From Thermomicrobiales bacterium (GTDB lineage Bacteria > Chloroflexota > Chloroflexia > Thermomicrobiales > UBA6265): a stretch of 53,454 nucleotides of DNA. Position numbers and translations under genes: made by a program. The DNA is taken from NCBI GenBank assembly GCA_023957015.1, contig JAMLHR010000015.1, positions 1 to 53,454 on the forward strand, in the 5' to 3' direction. This document shows, in pieces, positions 1 through 8,894 of the stretch. The notes beneath the pieces are model-generated. The model saw nothing but the letters and a program-made list of their open reading frames with translations. It was not told the DNA's origin and searched no databases. Positions within the stretch are counted from its first letter, which is position 1. Each line of letters begins with the position of its first letter.

Positions 1-176
1 CAGGTGCCGGTGAAGACGCGCCAAAATCGACCGTCAGCGAGGATATCCCAGCTGAGACCGACATGACTCATGAGATTCGCATGTTGTTCGGGTGTATTAC
101 CGAGCGTGAGTACACCGATCGTTAGGATTACGATCTGCACCGATACACTGAAGCGGAATCGCCACAGCCAGCTCAT
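1..176 (-). CDS. Rhomboid-like membrane protein, N-terminal fragment (runs off left edge)
   Basis: Only the first 58 codons lie in the window. Reading from the ATG at 176, the fragment has a basic/aromatic start (MSWLWRFRF), one hydrophobic segment (about residues 9-27) and then the stretch LSWDILADGRFWRVFTGT. That stretch resembles the W..L..G.fWR.fT pattern after the first membrane helix of rhomboid-family proteins. The start lies 2 nt beyond the mprF stop codon, so the two genes are almost certainly co-transcribed. The catalytic Ser/His region would be outside the window, so I cannot say whether it is an active protease or a rhomboid-fold pseudoenzyme. The assignment rests on one short motif. 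Confidence 0.5.
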   Translation of the reverse strand, partial: MSWLWRFRFSVSVQIVILTIGVLTLGNTPEQHANLMSHVGLSWDILADGRFWRVFTGT

Positions 177-178
177 TA

Positions 179-2860
179 CTATCGTCGTTGTCTTAACGGA
201 TTGATGGAACGGATGCGTCCAATCCATAGGGACGAAGGTCGATTGATTTCTGCAAGATTGGTGAGTGCCAGCGCCACTCGTGGAATCACCGCCAGACTCG
301 GTACAACCAGATAACGCGGCTGCCATTGTGGTCGGAACTTGTCTTTGTAGTCGAACAGCGACTCACTGGCGAAATACTGTCCCATCGGCTTCGCCAACCT
401 CTGCACGCCGCGATCAAGCAGATCGTCGTCTGGTTTGGATTCCGTTGCCACGAAGGGCACCATCCCCAGCGATACGGTTGTGTGATTGGTACTTTTGGCG
501 TAGTCGATAAGCGCAATCATCAGGAGATCCATCGCGCCATTGGGTGCATCCGCCCGGTGGCGCATCAGATCGAAGGTGACCTCGCCGGGAGCACCATCTG
601 GAATGAGGTTGATGAATGCCTGTGCAGCACCATCTGTATCTTCCAGGACAAACACAGGTCCTTCCTGCATGTAGCCATCACTGTATTGACCCAGGGTAAA
701 TGTGCGTTCGCGTCTGCCTTCGAGCGTGAGCCAATCGTCGGAGATGTTCTCCAGTTGATATAGAAGTTCGGGTTGATGAGGTGGATCGTACTGACGCACG
801 ATCAGCCCCGTTCGCTCGCCGCGATTGGCTGATCCGCGCAGTTTCTTCATATCGCCGCCGGCTAACGTGAAGGTACTGACATCGACCACGGCCTCCTGTC
901 CAACTCTGACGGAGGCAAAGCCGAGTCGATGGTAGGTGTCGATATCGGTTTCAGACACCTGGTGAAACGCGGGGATCAGGTTGTGCTGGCGACAGTAATC
1001 CCTGTATTGGACGATAGCATCCTTCTGCTCCCGTGTGGTCGCCGATGGACTCCCCAGAGCCAGGGCGACACCATCGCTGACCCCATAACTCACCACCGCA
1101 TCGGTATCGTGCGGAAAGAACTGGAACTTGTCTGGCCAATACTTGAACCGATCCAGTGACGAGTTGCCCACGCGCTCGATAGTCGCTTGCGCGCGCTCGG
1201 TGTCCGATGCAGTTGGATGGAGTCGCCACACCAGCGGACGTAGAATCACCACCACAGAGACGATGAGTGTCATCAGCATGAGCAGATGGAACGAGTGCAG
1301 TGTCCAGATGCCAATGCGGGAGCGTGGATTCAGCCCACCGTGATCCAGCCAGAACATCACATCGGTGGCGGTGCGGAAAGATCGTTTGAAGGAGAACTCT
1401 TGCCCAAACACCCGGCGATCGGCCACCCACAGACTCACCACCGTATAGCCCCAGGTCACGAGCAGAGATGCGGTTAGTAGTTGGAGACCGCTCCTGATCG
1501 AAGGCTGATCTGGCTTCACCTGGAATCGACCACGATAGATCAGCAGAATTGCTACGGTCGTTCCCGAGATCAACATACCTGCCTGATCGTGGCGGGATAG
1601 CAGGTGATTGGCGGTGAGGACGATCGAGAGCCCAAGTGTCACCCACCAGGCGGCGCGCTCTCCTTTCAGCAAGCGTATTGAGAGAAGTAACAAGAAGAAT
1701 CCGCCGACGAGCGATACGGTTCGTGTTAGTACTTCGGGTTGGGCCATGAAGAGCGGTGATGCAGCGCGGCGACCATGGAGTCCATATACTTCGGCGCGTA
1801 ATGCAGGGAGTGGCAAGGCGCTGACGAGCAGGAGTATCCCATTGAATCCGGCCCAGAGCGCGGGCACCAGCGATGGCATACGACGGATGCGAGCGTGACT
1901 CCGGAACTGAACGGCTGCCCCGATTGCGACTGGCAGCCAGGTATCGACCACGCGATAGAGCAGTGTTGCCGCCAACGCCTGCTCCAGCGGCACGCCCATT
2001 TGTTGCATCGTGACCGTCATCGAGGCTTCCACGAAGCCTACCCCCTGAAAAACCGGTGCCGCTAACAGCATCAGTGTGCCGATGACATAGGCGGACATTG
2101 CCACCATGATCGAGCTTGATGCACCGACAGCGTGCAGCGCGATCCAGACACCTGCCGCACCGGCCAGATCCGCACCCAGGCTGATTGAGAACGCTGGCAA
2201 GATATCTGTTGGTCGGATCATGATCTGTTGCATCTGGTCGCGGAAATTGTTGATAGCCTCGGGAAGGCGGCGTTCCAGCCAGTTCGGTAACCTGCCGCCA
2301 CGCAGGAGCACGACTACGATGCCAATGATCGCCACCAGACTGATGATGACCACAGTTAGCCCGATCCAGGCAACAGTGAGTGACTCTTGCGATTGCGCGA
2401 ACCAGATGAGGGTAGGTATCACCACAACCAGGAACGAGAGGTGCCCGACGATGGAGTAGAGCAATGTCGCCAGGCCTGCCGATGCTGGCGTGACGCCGAA
2501 GCGACCGAATCGCTGCACGAGTACCATCCAGGAGGCGATACCTCCCATTGGCATCATCGTGGCCACCATCTCGCGTTCGGCGCGGGTGAGAAATGCTTCC
2601 GGGTAAGAGACGTTGCTGCCGGTGATTTTAACAACCGTTGCCAGCGTCCAGGCGAGAAGCGCATGCAACGCCATTGCGGCGATCAGAAGACTGAGTAACC
2701 AGAGCCGTGTGATGGTGCGAAGCAGATGGAGCGCATCTGCCAGCTCATCTCGTCGCCACAATACGAACCAGACAAGCACGACCACCACCAGCATACGCCA
2801 AAGCATGTGCAAAGTGGTGGATGGTTTTGTTGCGGTGGTAGGCGACGGTTGGTGTTCCAC
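179..2860 (-). CDS. mprF: Phosphatidylglycerol lysyltransferase / flippase (MprF-type)
   Basis: An 893-residue two-part membrane protein. Residues ~20-540 are a long series of hydrophobic helices, matching the lysyl-PG flippase/UPF0104 part of MprF. Residues ~565-880 form the soluble DUF2156 aminoacyltransferase domain, with the recognisable FQFFPHDTDAVVSYGVSDG and FINLIPD segments. MprF enzymes transfer lysine (or alanine) from aminoacyl-tRNA to phosphatidylglycerol and flip the product to the outer leaflet, lowering surface negative charge. The total length is usual for the fused form. The start is GTG at 2860, with only a weak Shine-Dalgarno. It is followed 2 nt later by the rhomboid-like gene. 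The amino acid transferred cannot be read from the sequence. Confidence 0.85.
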   Translation of the reverse strand: MEHQPSPTTATKPSTTLHMLWRMLVVVVLVWFVLWRRDELADALHLLRTITRLWLLSLLIAAMALHALLAWTLATVVKITGSNVSYPEAFLTRAEREMVATMMPMGGIASWMVLVQRFGRFGVTPASAGLATLLYSIVGHLSFLVVVIPTLIWFAQSQESLTVAWIGLTVVIISLVAIIGIVVVLLRGGRLPNWLERRLPEAINNFRDQMQQIMIRPTDILPAFSISLGADLAGAAGVWIALHAVGASSSIMVAMSAYVIGTLMLLAAPVFQGVGFVEASMTVTMQQMGVPLEQALAATLLYRVVDTWLPVAIGAAVQFRSHARIRRMPSLVPALWAGFNGILLLVSALPLPALRAEVYGLHGRRAASPLFMAQPEVLTRTVSLVGGFFLLLLSIRLLKGERAAWWVTLGLSIVLTANHLLSRHDQAGMLISGTTVAILLIYRGRFQVKPDQPSIRSGLQLLTASLLVTWGYTVVSLWVADRRVFGQEFSFKRSFRTATDVMFWLDHGGLNPRSRIGIWTLHSFHLLMLMTLIVSVVVILRPLVWRLHPTASDTERAQATIERVGNSSLDRFKYWPDKFQFFPHDTDAVVSYGVSDGVALALGSPSATTREQKDAIVQYRDYCRQHNLIPAFHQVSETDIDTYHRLGFASVRVGQEAVVDVSTFTLAGGDMKKLRGSANRGERTGLIVRQYDPPHQPELLYQLENISDDWLTLEGRRERTFTLGQYSDGYMQEGPVFVLEDTDGAAQAFINLIPDGAPGEVTFDLMRHRADAPNGAMDLLMIALIDYAKSTNHTTVSLGMVPFVATESKPDDDLLDRGVQRLAKPMGQYFASESLFDYKDKFRPQWQPRYLVVPSLAVIPRVALALTNLAEINRPSSLWIGRIRSINPLRQRR

Positions 2861-3064
2861 CTACTATCTGGCCTTCGGCCAGTTCTGACTGGTTCTAGAA
2901 GCCATGATGTCTCGTCGTGGCGGACCACCCGGATGAAGCGAAAGCCAACGAGATCAGCGATCGCTTCTGAATCGTACTCGGATGAGTCAAGAGACCAGGA
3001 ATTCACCCGAAGCCAAGAGGCGATCAATCACGTTGTTGACACTCATCATGGGTGGAGCTCGTGC

Positions 3065-3613
3065 TTAGGCAAATCTGGTCAGGATCTCATCCGTGCTCAT
3101 CACAGTCGCGAACTCGCTGGCGATGTTGGCCACGCTCATCGCGTGCACCTGCTCGGCACTATAGTTGGTGCCATCGGGTCCAACCAGATTGTGGGCAGCG
3201 CAGGCGTCGTACGCCAGGTACGTATCGAATCCGAAGTTGCCGCTCATCCGCGTCGTGGTCTCCACGCAATGGTTCGTCGTCAGGCCACAGATCACGACCT
3301 GATCGGCATCATTGTCCCGTAGCCATGGCTCCAGATCGGTTCCGATGAAGCCACTATTCACCCGCTTGGTCATCACCGGCTCACCCTCAATCGGAGCAAC
3401 CTCCGCCTTGTGTGGCACACCGGGTTTGCCCGGAAAGAGAGGCGATTCCGGATTGGTGGAGAGATGCTGGATGTGAACGATAGGTTGACGGGCGATGCGC
3501 CAATGCATGAGCAGCCGGGCGGCATTCGCCTCCGCATCGGGATTGTTGCGCACGCCGTACCAGGGATCATCGAGACCCCGCTGGATATCGACAAGTATTA
3601 GTGCAACTGCCAT
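3065..3613 (-). CDS. Isochorismatase-like cysteine hydrolase
   Basis: A 182-residue member of the cysteine-hydrolase (isochorismatase/nicotinamidase) superfamily. The catalytic triad is visible: Asp9 in LILVDIQ, Lys83 in MTKRVNSGF and Cys116 in GLTTNHCVETT. The GLxTNxCVExT block is typical of the amidohydrolase-like members (nicotinamidase, N-carbamoylsarcosine amidase, ureidoacrylate hydrolase) and the substrate cannot be assigned. Its ATG follows the stop of the upstream D-threonine-aldolase-type gene after 2 nt, so the pair is an operon and probably translationally coupled. This suggests a linked amino-acid degradation step, but that is inference. Confidence 0.85.
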   Translation of the reverse strand: MAVALILVDIQRGLDDPWYGVRNNPDAEANAARLLMHWRIARQPIVHIQHLSTNPESPLFPGKPGVPHKAEVAPIEGEPVMTKRVNSGFIGTDLEPWLRDNDADQVVICGLTTNHCVETTTRMSGNFGFDTYLAYDACAAHNLVGPDGTNYSAEQVHAMSVANIASEFATVMSTDEILTRFA

Positions 3614-3615
3614 TC

Positions 3616-4740
3616 CTACTGCACCCTGCCGCGGGCCGCGACCTGCCAGTAATCGACAACCTCGCCGTCGCGGACAACTGCCATGCGATCCATCAGGTTG
3701 ATCGTCGGGCAGATGTGGTTCGGGATCACCTCAACCGTGTCGCCGATCTCGAAACCCTCCTCACCCTCTGGCAACACGCAGGCGCCATGCTCCTCGCTGA
3801 GACGATCGATGATCACATCCGGGTGGCCGACGATATAGCCGTAGCCCTTGTGCCCCGCATTCGGATCCAGCGCGAGTGTCTTGGAGCCAGCATCCAACAC
3901 GCAGCGATCGGCTGCCGCGCGGCTAACCACCGTCGCGACGAAGCGGGCGGCACAGTCCTCGACACCCCACTGATCGCCGAAGCGGAAGAGCGAACTATCG
4001 TTGAACACATAGGTTCCGGGGCGCATCTCGGTGACGCCTGCCACGGTCGGTGTCATCCGGGCCGCCGGTGTTGAACCGACACTGACGGTCGGGAGATTGA
4101 TACTGTGGCTGCGAATCATCTCCGCGGTCTGTACCATCTTCTCGCCAGCGGCGATCGCTTGTTTGCTGATCTCATCCGGATCAAATGCCGCCACATGTCC
4201 TTCGTGAGTCATGATGCCGGCCAGTCGCAGGTTCGGATGGCGGTCGATATCCTGCGCGAAGCGCACAGCCTCATCGCCCCACATCACACCGGATCGATTC
4301 TGACCGGTGTTGATCTCGAGATAGATATCGATCACCCGCTCGTGGCGCGTCATTGCCTGCGCGATCATCTCGATTGCGGTGGCGCTATCAACGGCCACGG
4401 CAATCCGCGCCTTCTCCATGAGCTTGACGATGCGTTCGTACTTTTTTGCGCCCACAATCGGATAGGCGAGGAGGACATCATCGATATCGCCCTCGTTCAC
4501 CATCACTTCGGCTTCGCCGACCTTGGCACAGGTGATACCAACCGCGCCTGCTGCCATCTGGAGCCGCGCGATCTCGATGCTCTTATGGGTTTTTATGTGC
4601 GGTCGCAACTGCACATTGATACTCTTGGCGAACGCCGCCATCTCGGCGATGTTCCGGTGCAGGATCTCTTCGGAGACGATGAGTTGCGGGGTATCTACGG
4701 ACGACGGATCGCGCAGAATGCGCTCGGCAGAGACGGTCAT
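3616..4740 (-). CDS. D-threonine aldolase / D-serine dehydratase-like PLP enzyme
   Basis: A 374-residue fold-type III PLP enzyme (DSD1/D-threonine aldolase family). The alanine-racemase-like barrel holds the RPHIKTHK motif, whose Lys50 is the expected Schiff-base lysine. The C-terminal D-ser_dehydrat domain ends with NHICPT (His342, Cys344), the usual metal-binding pair. Family members cleave D-3-hydroxyamino acids (D-threonine to glycine and acetaldehyde) or deaminate D-serine; sequence alone does not decide. It is first in a tight two-gene unit with the cysteine hydrolase downstream. A 73-nt gap separates it from the DUF1003 gene upstream. Confidence 0.85.
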   Translation of the reverse strand: MTVSAERILRDPSSVDTPQLIVSEEILHRNIAEMAAFAKSINVQLRPHIKTHKSIEIARLQMAAGAVGITCAKVGEAEVMVNEGDIDDVLLAYPIVGAKKYERIVKLMEKARIAVAVDSATAIEMIAQAMTRHERVIDIYLEINTGQNRSGVMWGDEAVRFAQDIDRHPNLRLAGIMTHEGHVAAFDPDEISKQAIAAGEKMVQTAEMIRSHSINLPTVSVGSTPAARMTPTVAGVTEMRPGTYVFNDSSLFRFGDQWGVEDCAARFVATVVSRAAADRCVLDAGSKTLALDPNAGHKGYGYIVGHPDVIIDRLSEEHGACVLPEGEEGFEIGDTVEVIPNHICPTINLMDRMAVVRDGEVVDYWQVAARGRVQ

Positions 4741-4813
4741 GGCAAGAGCCTTTGGTGTCAGTAGAGAGAGAGCGATTGCGCCCTCTATCTCGGAGATCAG
4801 TAATGATGCCGAA

Positions 4814-5380
4814 TTATAGGTCCGATCTGTCGTTCTGGGTATTGAGGATCAGATGCTCGATTCTATCGGTACGCTCGTGTAGCTGATCCAGAATCACGCG
4901 GTATTCCTTCATCGTCTCCAGTAGCGTCACGATCTGTTCCTTCATTAACTCGTCCAGCTTGGCCTGAATCTCATCGACCTCTTTGGCCGCCATCCGGTTA
5001 ACCTCGAAGTCGAGCTCGCTGGCGATGCGATCGCGGGATGCCTGTCGGTTCTGGCTCATCATGATGATCGGTGCCGTGAACGCCGCCTGAAAACTGAGCA
5101 TCAGATTCAGGAGGATAAATGGGTAGGGATCCCAGCGGAAGATCCAGCCAAGGCTGTTGATGATCAGCCAGACAACGAGGAAGCTCGATTGCGCAATAAT
5201 GAACTTCCAACTGCCCAAAGTCTCGGTAATCGTATCGGCCAGATGTTGTCCGGAGGTCATCCCCTCATGTTCGACCTGAGCGACGCTACGATGCGCGCCT
5301 TCGGGGTGACCGGTTACCAGGCCTCGGATGCGCTCAATCTCGCGGATTCGGCGCTGCTGCCTGGGATGACCTTCAGACAT
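4814..5380 (-). CDS. DUF1003 membrane protein
   Basis: A 188-residue protein with the DUF1003 hallmarks: LADTITETLGSWKFIIAQS, two adjacent transmembrane helices (residues ~78-98 and ~105-125) and, after them, SQNRQASRDR followed by a long amphipathic, probably coiled-coil tail rich in Glu and Lys. The function of DUF1003 is unknown; proteins of this type are common near the inner membrane. The ATG at 5380 has a GAGG Shine-Dalgarno 7 nt upstream. The gene starts 18 nt after the Gfo/Idh stop codon, so the two are likely co-transcribed, although no functional link is evident. Confidence 0.85.
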   Translation of the reverse strand: MSEGHPRQQRRIREIERIRGLVTGHPEGAHRSVAQVEHEGMTSGQHLADTITETLGSWKFIIAQSSFLVVWLIINSLGWIFRWDPYPFILLNLMLSFQAAFTAPIIMMSQNRQASRDRIASELDFEVNRMAAKEVDEIQAKLDELMKEQIVTLLETMKEYRVILDQLHERTDRIEHLILNTQNDRSDL

Positions 5381-5398
5381 GAAATGGCCTCGATTCGG

Positions 5399-6547
5399 CT
5401 AGATTCGCGATGTTCGCGGCCATTTGGCACCGGAGGTGTCGATCCAGCGACCCTGTTCGCGGCTGCGGATAACACCATCGATGATCTCTTGCACCTTTTC
5501 ACCATCGGCAAAGGACGGAGCGAAGCGGGTGAGATCGCCTTCGCGGATGGCCGAGATCCAGTCGCGCATCAGCAGGATAGTGGGGCGCGTGAGGGGATGA
5601 CTGAACTCCGGTAGTTTGGGATTGAGACGATCCGGAATTGCCAGCTCGCGCAGATGGACGTCGCGTTTGCGTGCACCGAAAAGCTCGGAGTCCGCCTCGA
5701 CGATGAGCATGCCGTCTGAACCGGTGATAGTGGTGCTATCGCCTGCATCGACCGGTGCCGTGGAGGAGAAGTGAACGGTACCGATGGCACCGTTTCGGAA
5801 CTGGAGGATGAACGCGAAGTTGTCATCGGCATCAACGGTTGCGGTCAACGTGCTATCGGGCATACGTCGTTTATTGACCATCGTTCCCATCGTGCCCGAG
5901 ACCGCATCGATCTCTCCCAGCCACCAGCGCATGGTGTCCACATAGTGACTGCCGATCGCACGCAGCATGCCGCCAGCCTTGTCTTCCTCCATCAGCCAGT
6001 TGAAGCGTGTCTCTTCCGGATCGGCGAGCTCGCTGTTGAACACGATCATATTGATGGCGTGTGGCGTGCCGATATAACCCTCATCGATCAACTCTTTCAC
6101 GCGGCGGCGGATCGGCAGGTAGCGGTATTGGTGATCAACCATCGCCACCACGCCCGCCCGCTCGGCGAGCCGCACCATATCTCGCGCTTCCGCCAGATTG
6201 CGGGCCAGCGGTTTCTCGCACAACACATGCTTGCCTGCTTCCAGCGCTGCGATCACCATCTGATGGTGCAGATAGGGTGGGGTGGCGACGATTACGGCAT
6301 CGATACCAGCGTCGTTGACCACGTCCCGCCAGTCGGTGCTGGCACTGGGGATGCCATGTCTGGCAGCGATGACGTCAACGCGATCCTGTCGACGCGAACA
6401 GATGGCGACTAACTCGGTATGATCTATGTGAGCGATCGCGGGCAGATGCACCTGGGAACCGAATCCGGTGCCGATCAGCGCCAACCGCACGGGTCGATTG
6501 GCGAACTCTCCAGGTTTTGTGGTGGGCTGGCCCGCGAAGAAATCCAT
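5399..6547 (-). CDS. Gfo/Idh/MocA family NAD(P)-dependent oxidoreductase
   Basis: A 382-residue dehydrogenase with an N-terminal Rossmann fold (GTGFGS, residues 26-31), the family Glu-Lys-Pro signature at 111-113 (CEKPLARN) and a C-terminal alpha/beta substrate domain carrying the His/Asp pair in AIGSHYVDTMRWW. Enzymes of this family oxidise or reduce sugars, inositols or related polyols with NAD(P). The substrate cannot be told from sequence. The start ATG at 6547 is preceded by AAGGA about 10 nt away. It is divergent from the cobalamin adenosyltransferase and leads into the DUF1003 gene. Confidence 0.85.
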   Translation of the reverse strand: MDFFAGQPTTKPGEFANRPVRLALIGTGFGSQVHLPAIAHIDHTELVAICSRRQDRVDVIAARHGIPSASTDWRDVVNDAGIDAVIVATPPYLHHQMVIAALEAGKHVLCEKPLARNLAEARDMVRLAERAGVVAMVDHQYRYLPIRRRVKELIDEGYIGTPHAINMIVFNSELADPEETRFNWLMEEDKAGGMLRAIGSHYVDTMRWWLGEIDAVSGTMGTMVNKRRMPDSTLTATVDADDNFAFILQFRNGAIGTVHFSSTAPVDAGDSTTITGSDGMLIVEADSELFGARKRDVHLRELAIPDRLNPKLPEFSHPLTRPTILLMRDWISAIREGDLTRFAPSFADGEKVQEIIDGVIRSREQGRWIDTSGAKWPRTSRI

Positions 6548-6624
6548 AAACGCGTCGTCCTTGTGTTACTGTCCCGTGTTCGTACACATTGACGCTAATC
6601 ATACTGAACGGAGATGAGGAACGT

Positions 6625-7158
6625 ATGAAGATTTACACAGCCCGCGGTGACACCGGTGGAACCGATCTCCTGGGCGAGCGCGTCACCAAGTCCGATCCAC
6701 GTATCGATGTGCTGGGAGAACTGGATGAAGCGACGAGCTCAATCGGGTTTGCGCGTAGCTTGGCAACATGGGATCGCGCCAACGAGTTCCTGCTAACGAC
6801 GCAACGGGATCTCTATCAGATCATGGCCGAGTTGGCGTTCATCGATACCACGCGACCCGATTCGTTGATCTTTGCCTCCGAGCGGGTTGACTGGCTGGAG
6901 GAAGCGATCGCGACCGTGCAGGAATCGGTGACACTGCCGCGTGAATTTGTGGTTGTGGGGGAATCGACCCCCGGTGCGGCAATGGATGTCGCGCGGACGA
7001 TTGTGCGGCGGGCAGAACGCCGCGCCGTGACGGTCTCCGAGACCGCCGAACATCCGACGAATCCGCAGATACTGCGTTACCTGAATCGGTTGAGCACCTT
7101 GCTCTTCATCCTCGCCCGTGCCGAGGATGGTCATGTGGTTGTGGCAAAAGAACGGTGA
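6625..7158 (+). CDS. pduO: Cob(I)alamin adenosyltransferase, PduO type
   Basis: A 177-residue ATP:cob(I)alamin adenosyltransferase. The N-terminus carries the ATP-binding pattern IYTARGDTGGTDLLGERV, followed by DxRIDVLGELDEATSSIG. The C-terminus has VRRAERRAV and the YLNRLSTLLFILAR helix typical of the PduO trimer. It makes adenosylcobalamin, the cofactor of methylmalonyl-CoA mutase, whose large subunit is encoded about 33 kb away in this window. I chose the ATG at 6625 because the family motif begins immediately after it and a purine-rich Shine-Dalgarno (GAGATGAGGA) lies just upstream. An in-frame ATG 12 codons earlier adds no conserved sequence. A 31-nt gap precedes the next gene. Confidence 0.93.
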   Translation: MKIYTARGDTGGTDLLGERVTKSDPRIDVLGELDEATSSIGFARSLATWDRANEFLLTTQRDLYQIMAELAFIDTTRPDSLIFASERVDWLEEAIATVQESVTLPREFVVVGESTPGAAMDVARTIVRRAERRAVTVSETAEHPTNPQILRYLNRLSTLLFILARAEDGHVVVAKER

Positions 7159-7189
7159 TGGCATCCACTCAATGAGGAGTTGGAACATT

Positions 7190-8845
7190 ATGTCGTATCA
7201 GTATCGGTCGATGCAGGCGCAGGATATCAAACCTCTGGAGGCATTGTGGCAACGCACGATTGTCGGCGACCCCGTTTGTCAACAGCGTCTCGTGATGGAC
7301 TATTTGCTCGATCCTCATTTCGATCCGACCTCGGTGGTGGTGTCGGAACTCGACAATGTACTCACGGGATTCGTGTTTGGTATGCGCGCTCGAACTGACT
7401 GTCCATCTGACAACGATCCCGACACCGGTATTGTGGTGGCTTTTGGTGTTGATATGGCCCATCGTCGTCAGGGTATTGCCACCGCCTTGCTGAAACGCCT
7501 GGAGCAACAATGGCTGGATACCGGTGTGTCAGGGATCCAGATTGGTCCCTGGATCCCGACGTACCTAACGCCGGGAGTCGATGCTACCATGTACCCTGAG
7601 GCACTGCCATTCCTGGAATCGCAGGGGTATGAGACTGGCTCACAACCGGTGAGCATGCGGGTGCTTCTGACTGGTTACGTGCCTGCCGATCGTATAGATG
7701 ACACTGCCTTGGCTTTGGCCAAGGAAGGTGTGACGATAGAGCAGGCGACGGTCCTCGATATCATTCCCACGCTCGACTTCGCGCGAATGCACTTCCCCCA
7801 CTGGGTGAGTTATGTGCGAGATACGTTCCGGGCGGTCGTGAGTGCGCAACCGTCGACGATCCACGTCGCCTATCGAGGTCCCGAGGTGATAGGGTTCGCG
7901 CTCACCAACGACGAACGGTTTGGACCGTTTGGCGTCGACGAGTCCTGTCGCGGGAAGGGCGTAGGTGCAGTTTTGCTCTCGCGATCGCTCTGTGCCATGC
8001 GCGCCTGCAACCAGCACGTCGCCTATTTCATGTGGACCAGTGATCGCACGGCGCGACTCTATCAACGGCACGGGTTTGAGACTGTGCGCCGGTTCACGAT
8101 GGTGAGCAAACGCTCGTTTCTGGGGAGTAGCAACGTGGTAGATCAGAAGACAATTATGGTGATCGGTGCCCACGCCGCTGACGCTGAGCTTATGGGTGGA
8201 GCGTCGGTGTTGGCACATCACCAACTTGGCTGGAAGAGTGTGTTGGTGCACATGACTCTGGGCGAGAAGGGTGGCCGTATCGTGGGGCCGGAGGAGTACG
8301 CCAAAGTCAAGCGCTCGCAGGCGGAACAGGCTGCAGCGATTCTTGGCAGCGACGTGGAGTTTCTTCCCTACCTTGATGGCGAGTTGCCTGTGAACGAAGA
8401 AGTGCAGTGGCGGATTGCCGATCTCATCCGGAAGTATCGTCCGGATATCATCCTGACGCATTGGAAGGGCAGTATCCACGTTGATCATACCAACACGTAC
8501 GAGAATGTCTTGGCCTCGCTGTTCTTCGCGGGACTGCGCACGTTCAAGCGTGAGCATGATGCCCATTGGGTGAAAGCGATCTATTTTGCCGAGAACTGGG
8601 AAGATGAAGAGGACTATGTACCGGATGTGTATCTCGATATCTCTGATGTCTGGCATACCTATGTAGAGATGGCGAACTGTTACTCCCTGGTCTCCGCGCC
8701 AGATCGACCGTTCCGCTACTTGCAGTGGTACGACGGTGCCAGCCGTATGCGCGGAGCTGAGCGCGGTGTTGATCGAGCAGTAGCGCTCCTCCATCATCGA
8801 CCGTTCTATGCCCGCCGATATCTCAAGGTATCGCTTGAGCCGTAG
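7190..8845 (+). CDS. GNAT-GNAT-PIG-L three-domain fusion protein
   Basis: A 551-residue fusion. The first GNAT acetyltransferase domain (residues ~1-150) has a clear acetyl-CoA motif, DMAHRRQGIATALLKRL. The second (~165-310) has DESCRGKGVGAVLLSRS and the C-terminal LYQRHGFE strand. A third domain (~322-545) is LmbE/PIG-L-like. In it the usual AHPDD zinc motif reads AHAADAE (328-333), so His328 and Asp331 are kept but the Asp acting as general base in MshB-type deacetylases is Ala330. The third zinc ligand region HVDH (430-433) is intact. As I recall, GalB-type hydratases of this superfamily also carry AHxAD motifs, so the domain may be a hydratase or another enzyme. The ATG at 7190 has GAGGAG upstream. 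Confidence 0.8.
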   Translation: MSYQYRSMQAQDIKPLEALWQRTIVGDPVCQQRLVMDYLLDPHFDPTSVVVSELDNVLTGFVFGMRARTDCPSDNDPDTGIVVAFGVDMAHRRQGIATALLKRLEQQWLDTGVSGIQIGPWIPTYLTPGVDATMYPEALPFLESQGYETGSQPVSMRVLLTGYVPADRIDDTALALAKEGVTIEQATVLDIIPTLDFARMHFPHWVSYVRDTFRAVVSAQPSTIHVAYRGPEVIGFALTNDERFGPFGVDESCRGKGVGAVLLSRSLCAMRACNQHVAYFMWTSDRTARLYQRHGFETVRRFTMVSKRSFLGSSNVVDQKTIMVIGAHAADAELMGGASVLAHHQLGWKSVLVHMTLGEKGGRIVGPEEYAKVKRSQAEQAAAILGSDVEFLPYLDGELPVNEEVQWRIADLIRKYRPDIILTHWKGSIHVDHTNTYENVLASLFFAGLRTFKREHDAHWVKAIYFAENWEDEEDYVPDVYLDISDVWHTYVEMANCYSLVSAPDRPFRYLQWYDGASRMRGAERGVDRAVALLHHRPFYARRYLKVSLEP

Positions 8846-8894
8846 ACTGGCGGAGTACAGATAGAAGTGCCCGACCGGTAAGGAGCGTATCTGC

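Noticed and set aside
2900..3027. Minus-strand frame reading ...ADLVGFRFIRVV..., reminiscent of the C-terminus of formylglycine-generating (SUMF1-like) proteins
   Set aside because: Only about 30 residues match loosely, the frame is closed by a stop just upstream, and no Shine-Dalgarno supports it. It may be a decayed remnant but cannot be supported.
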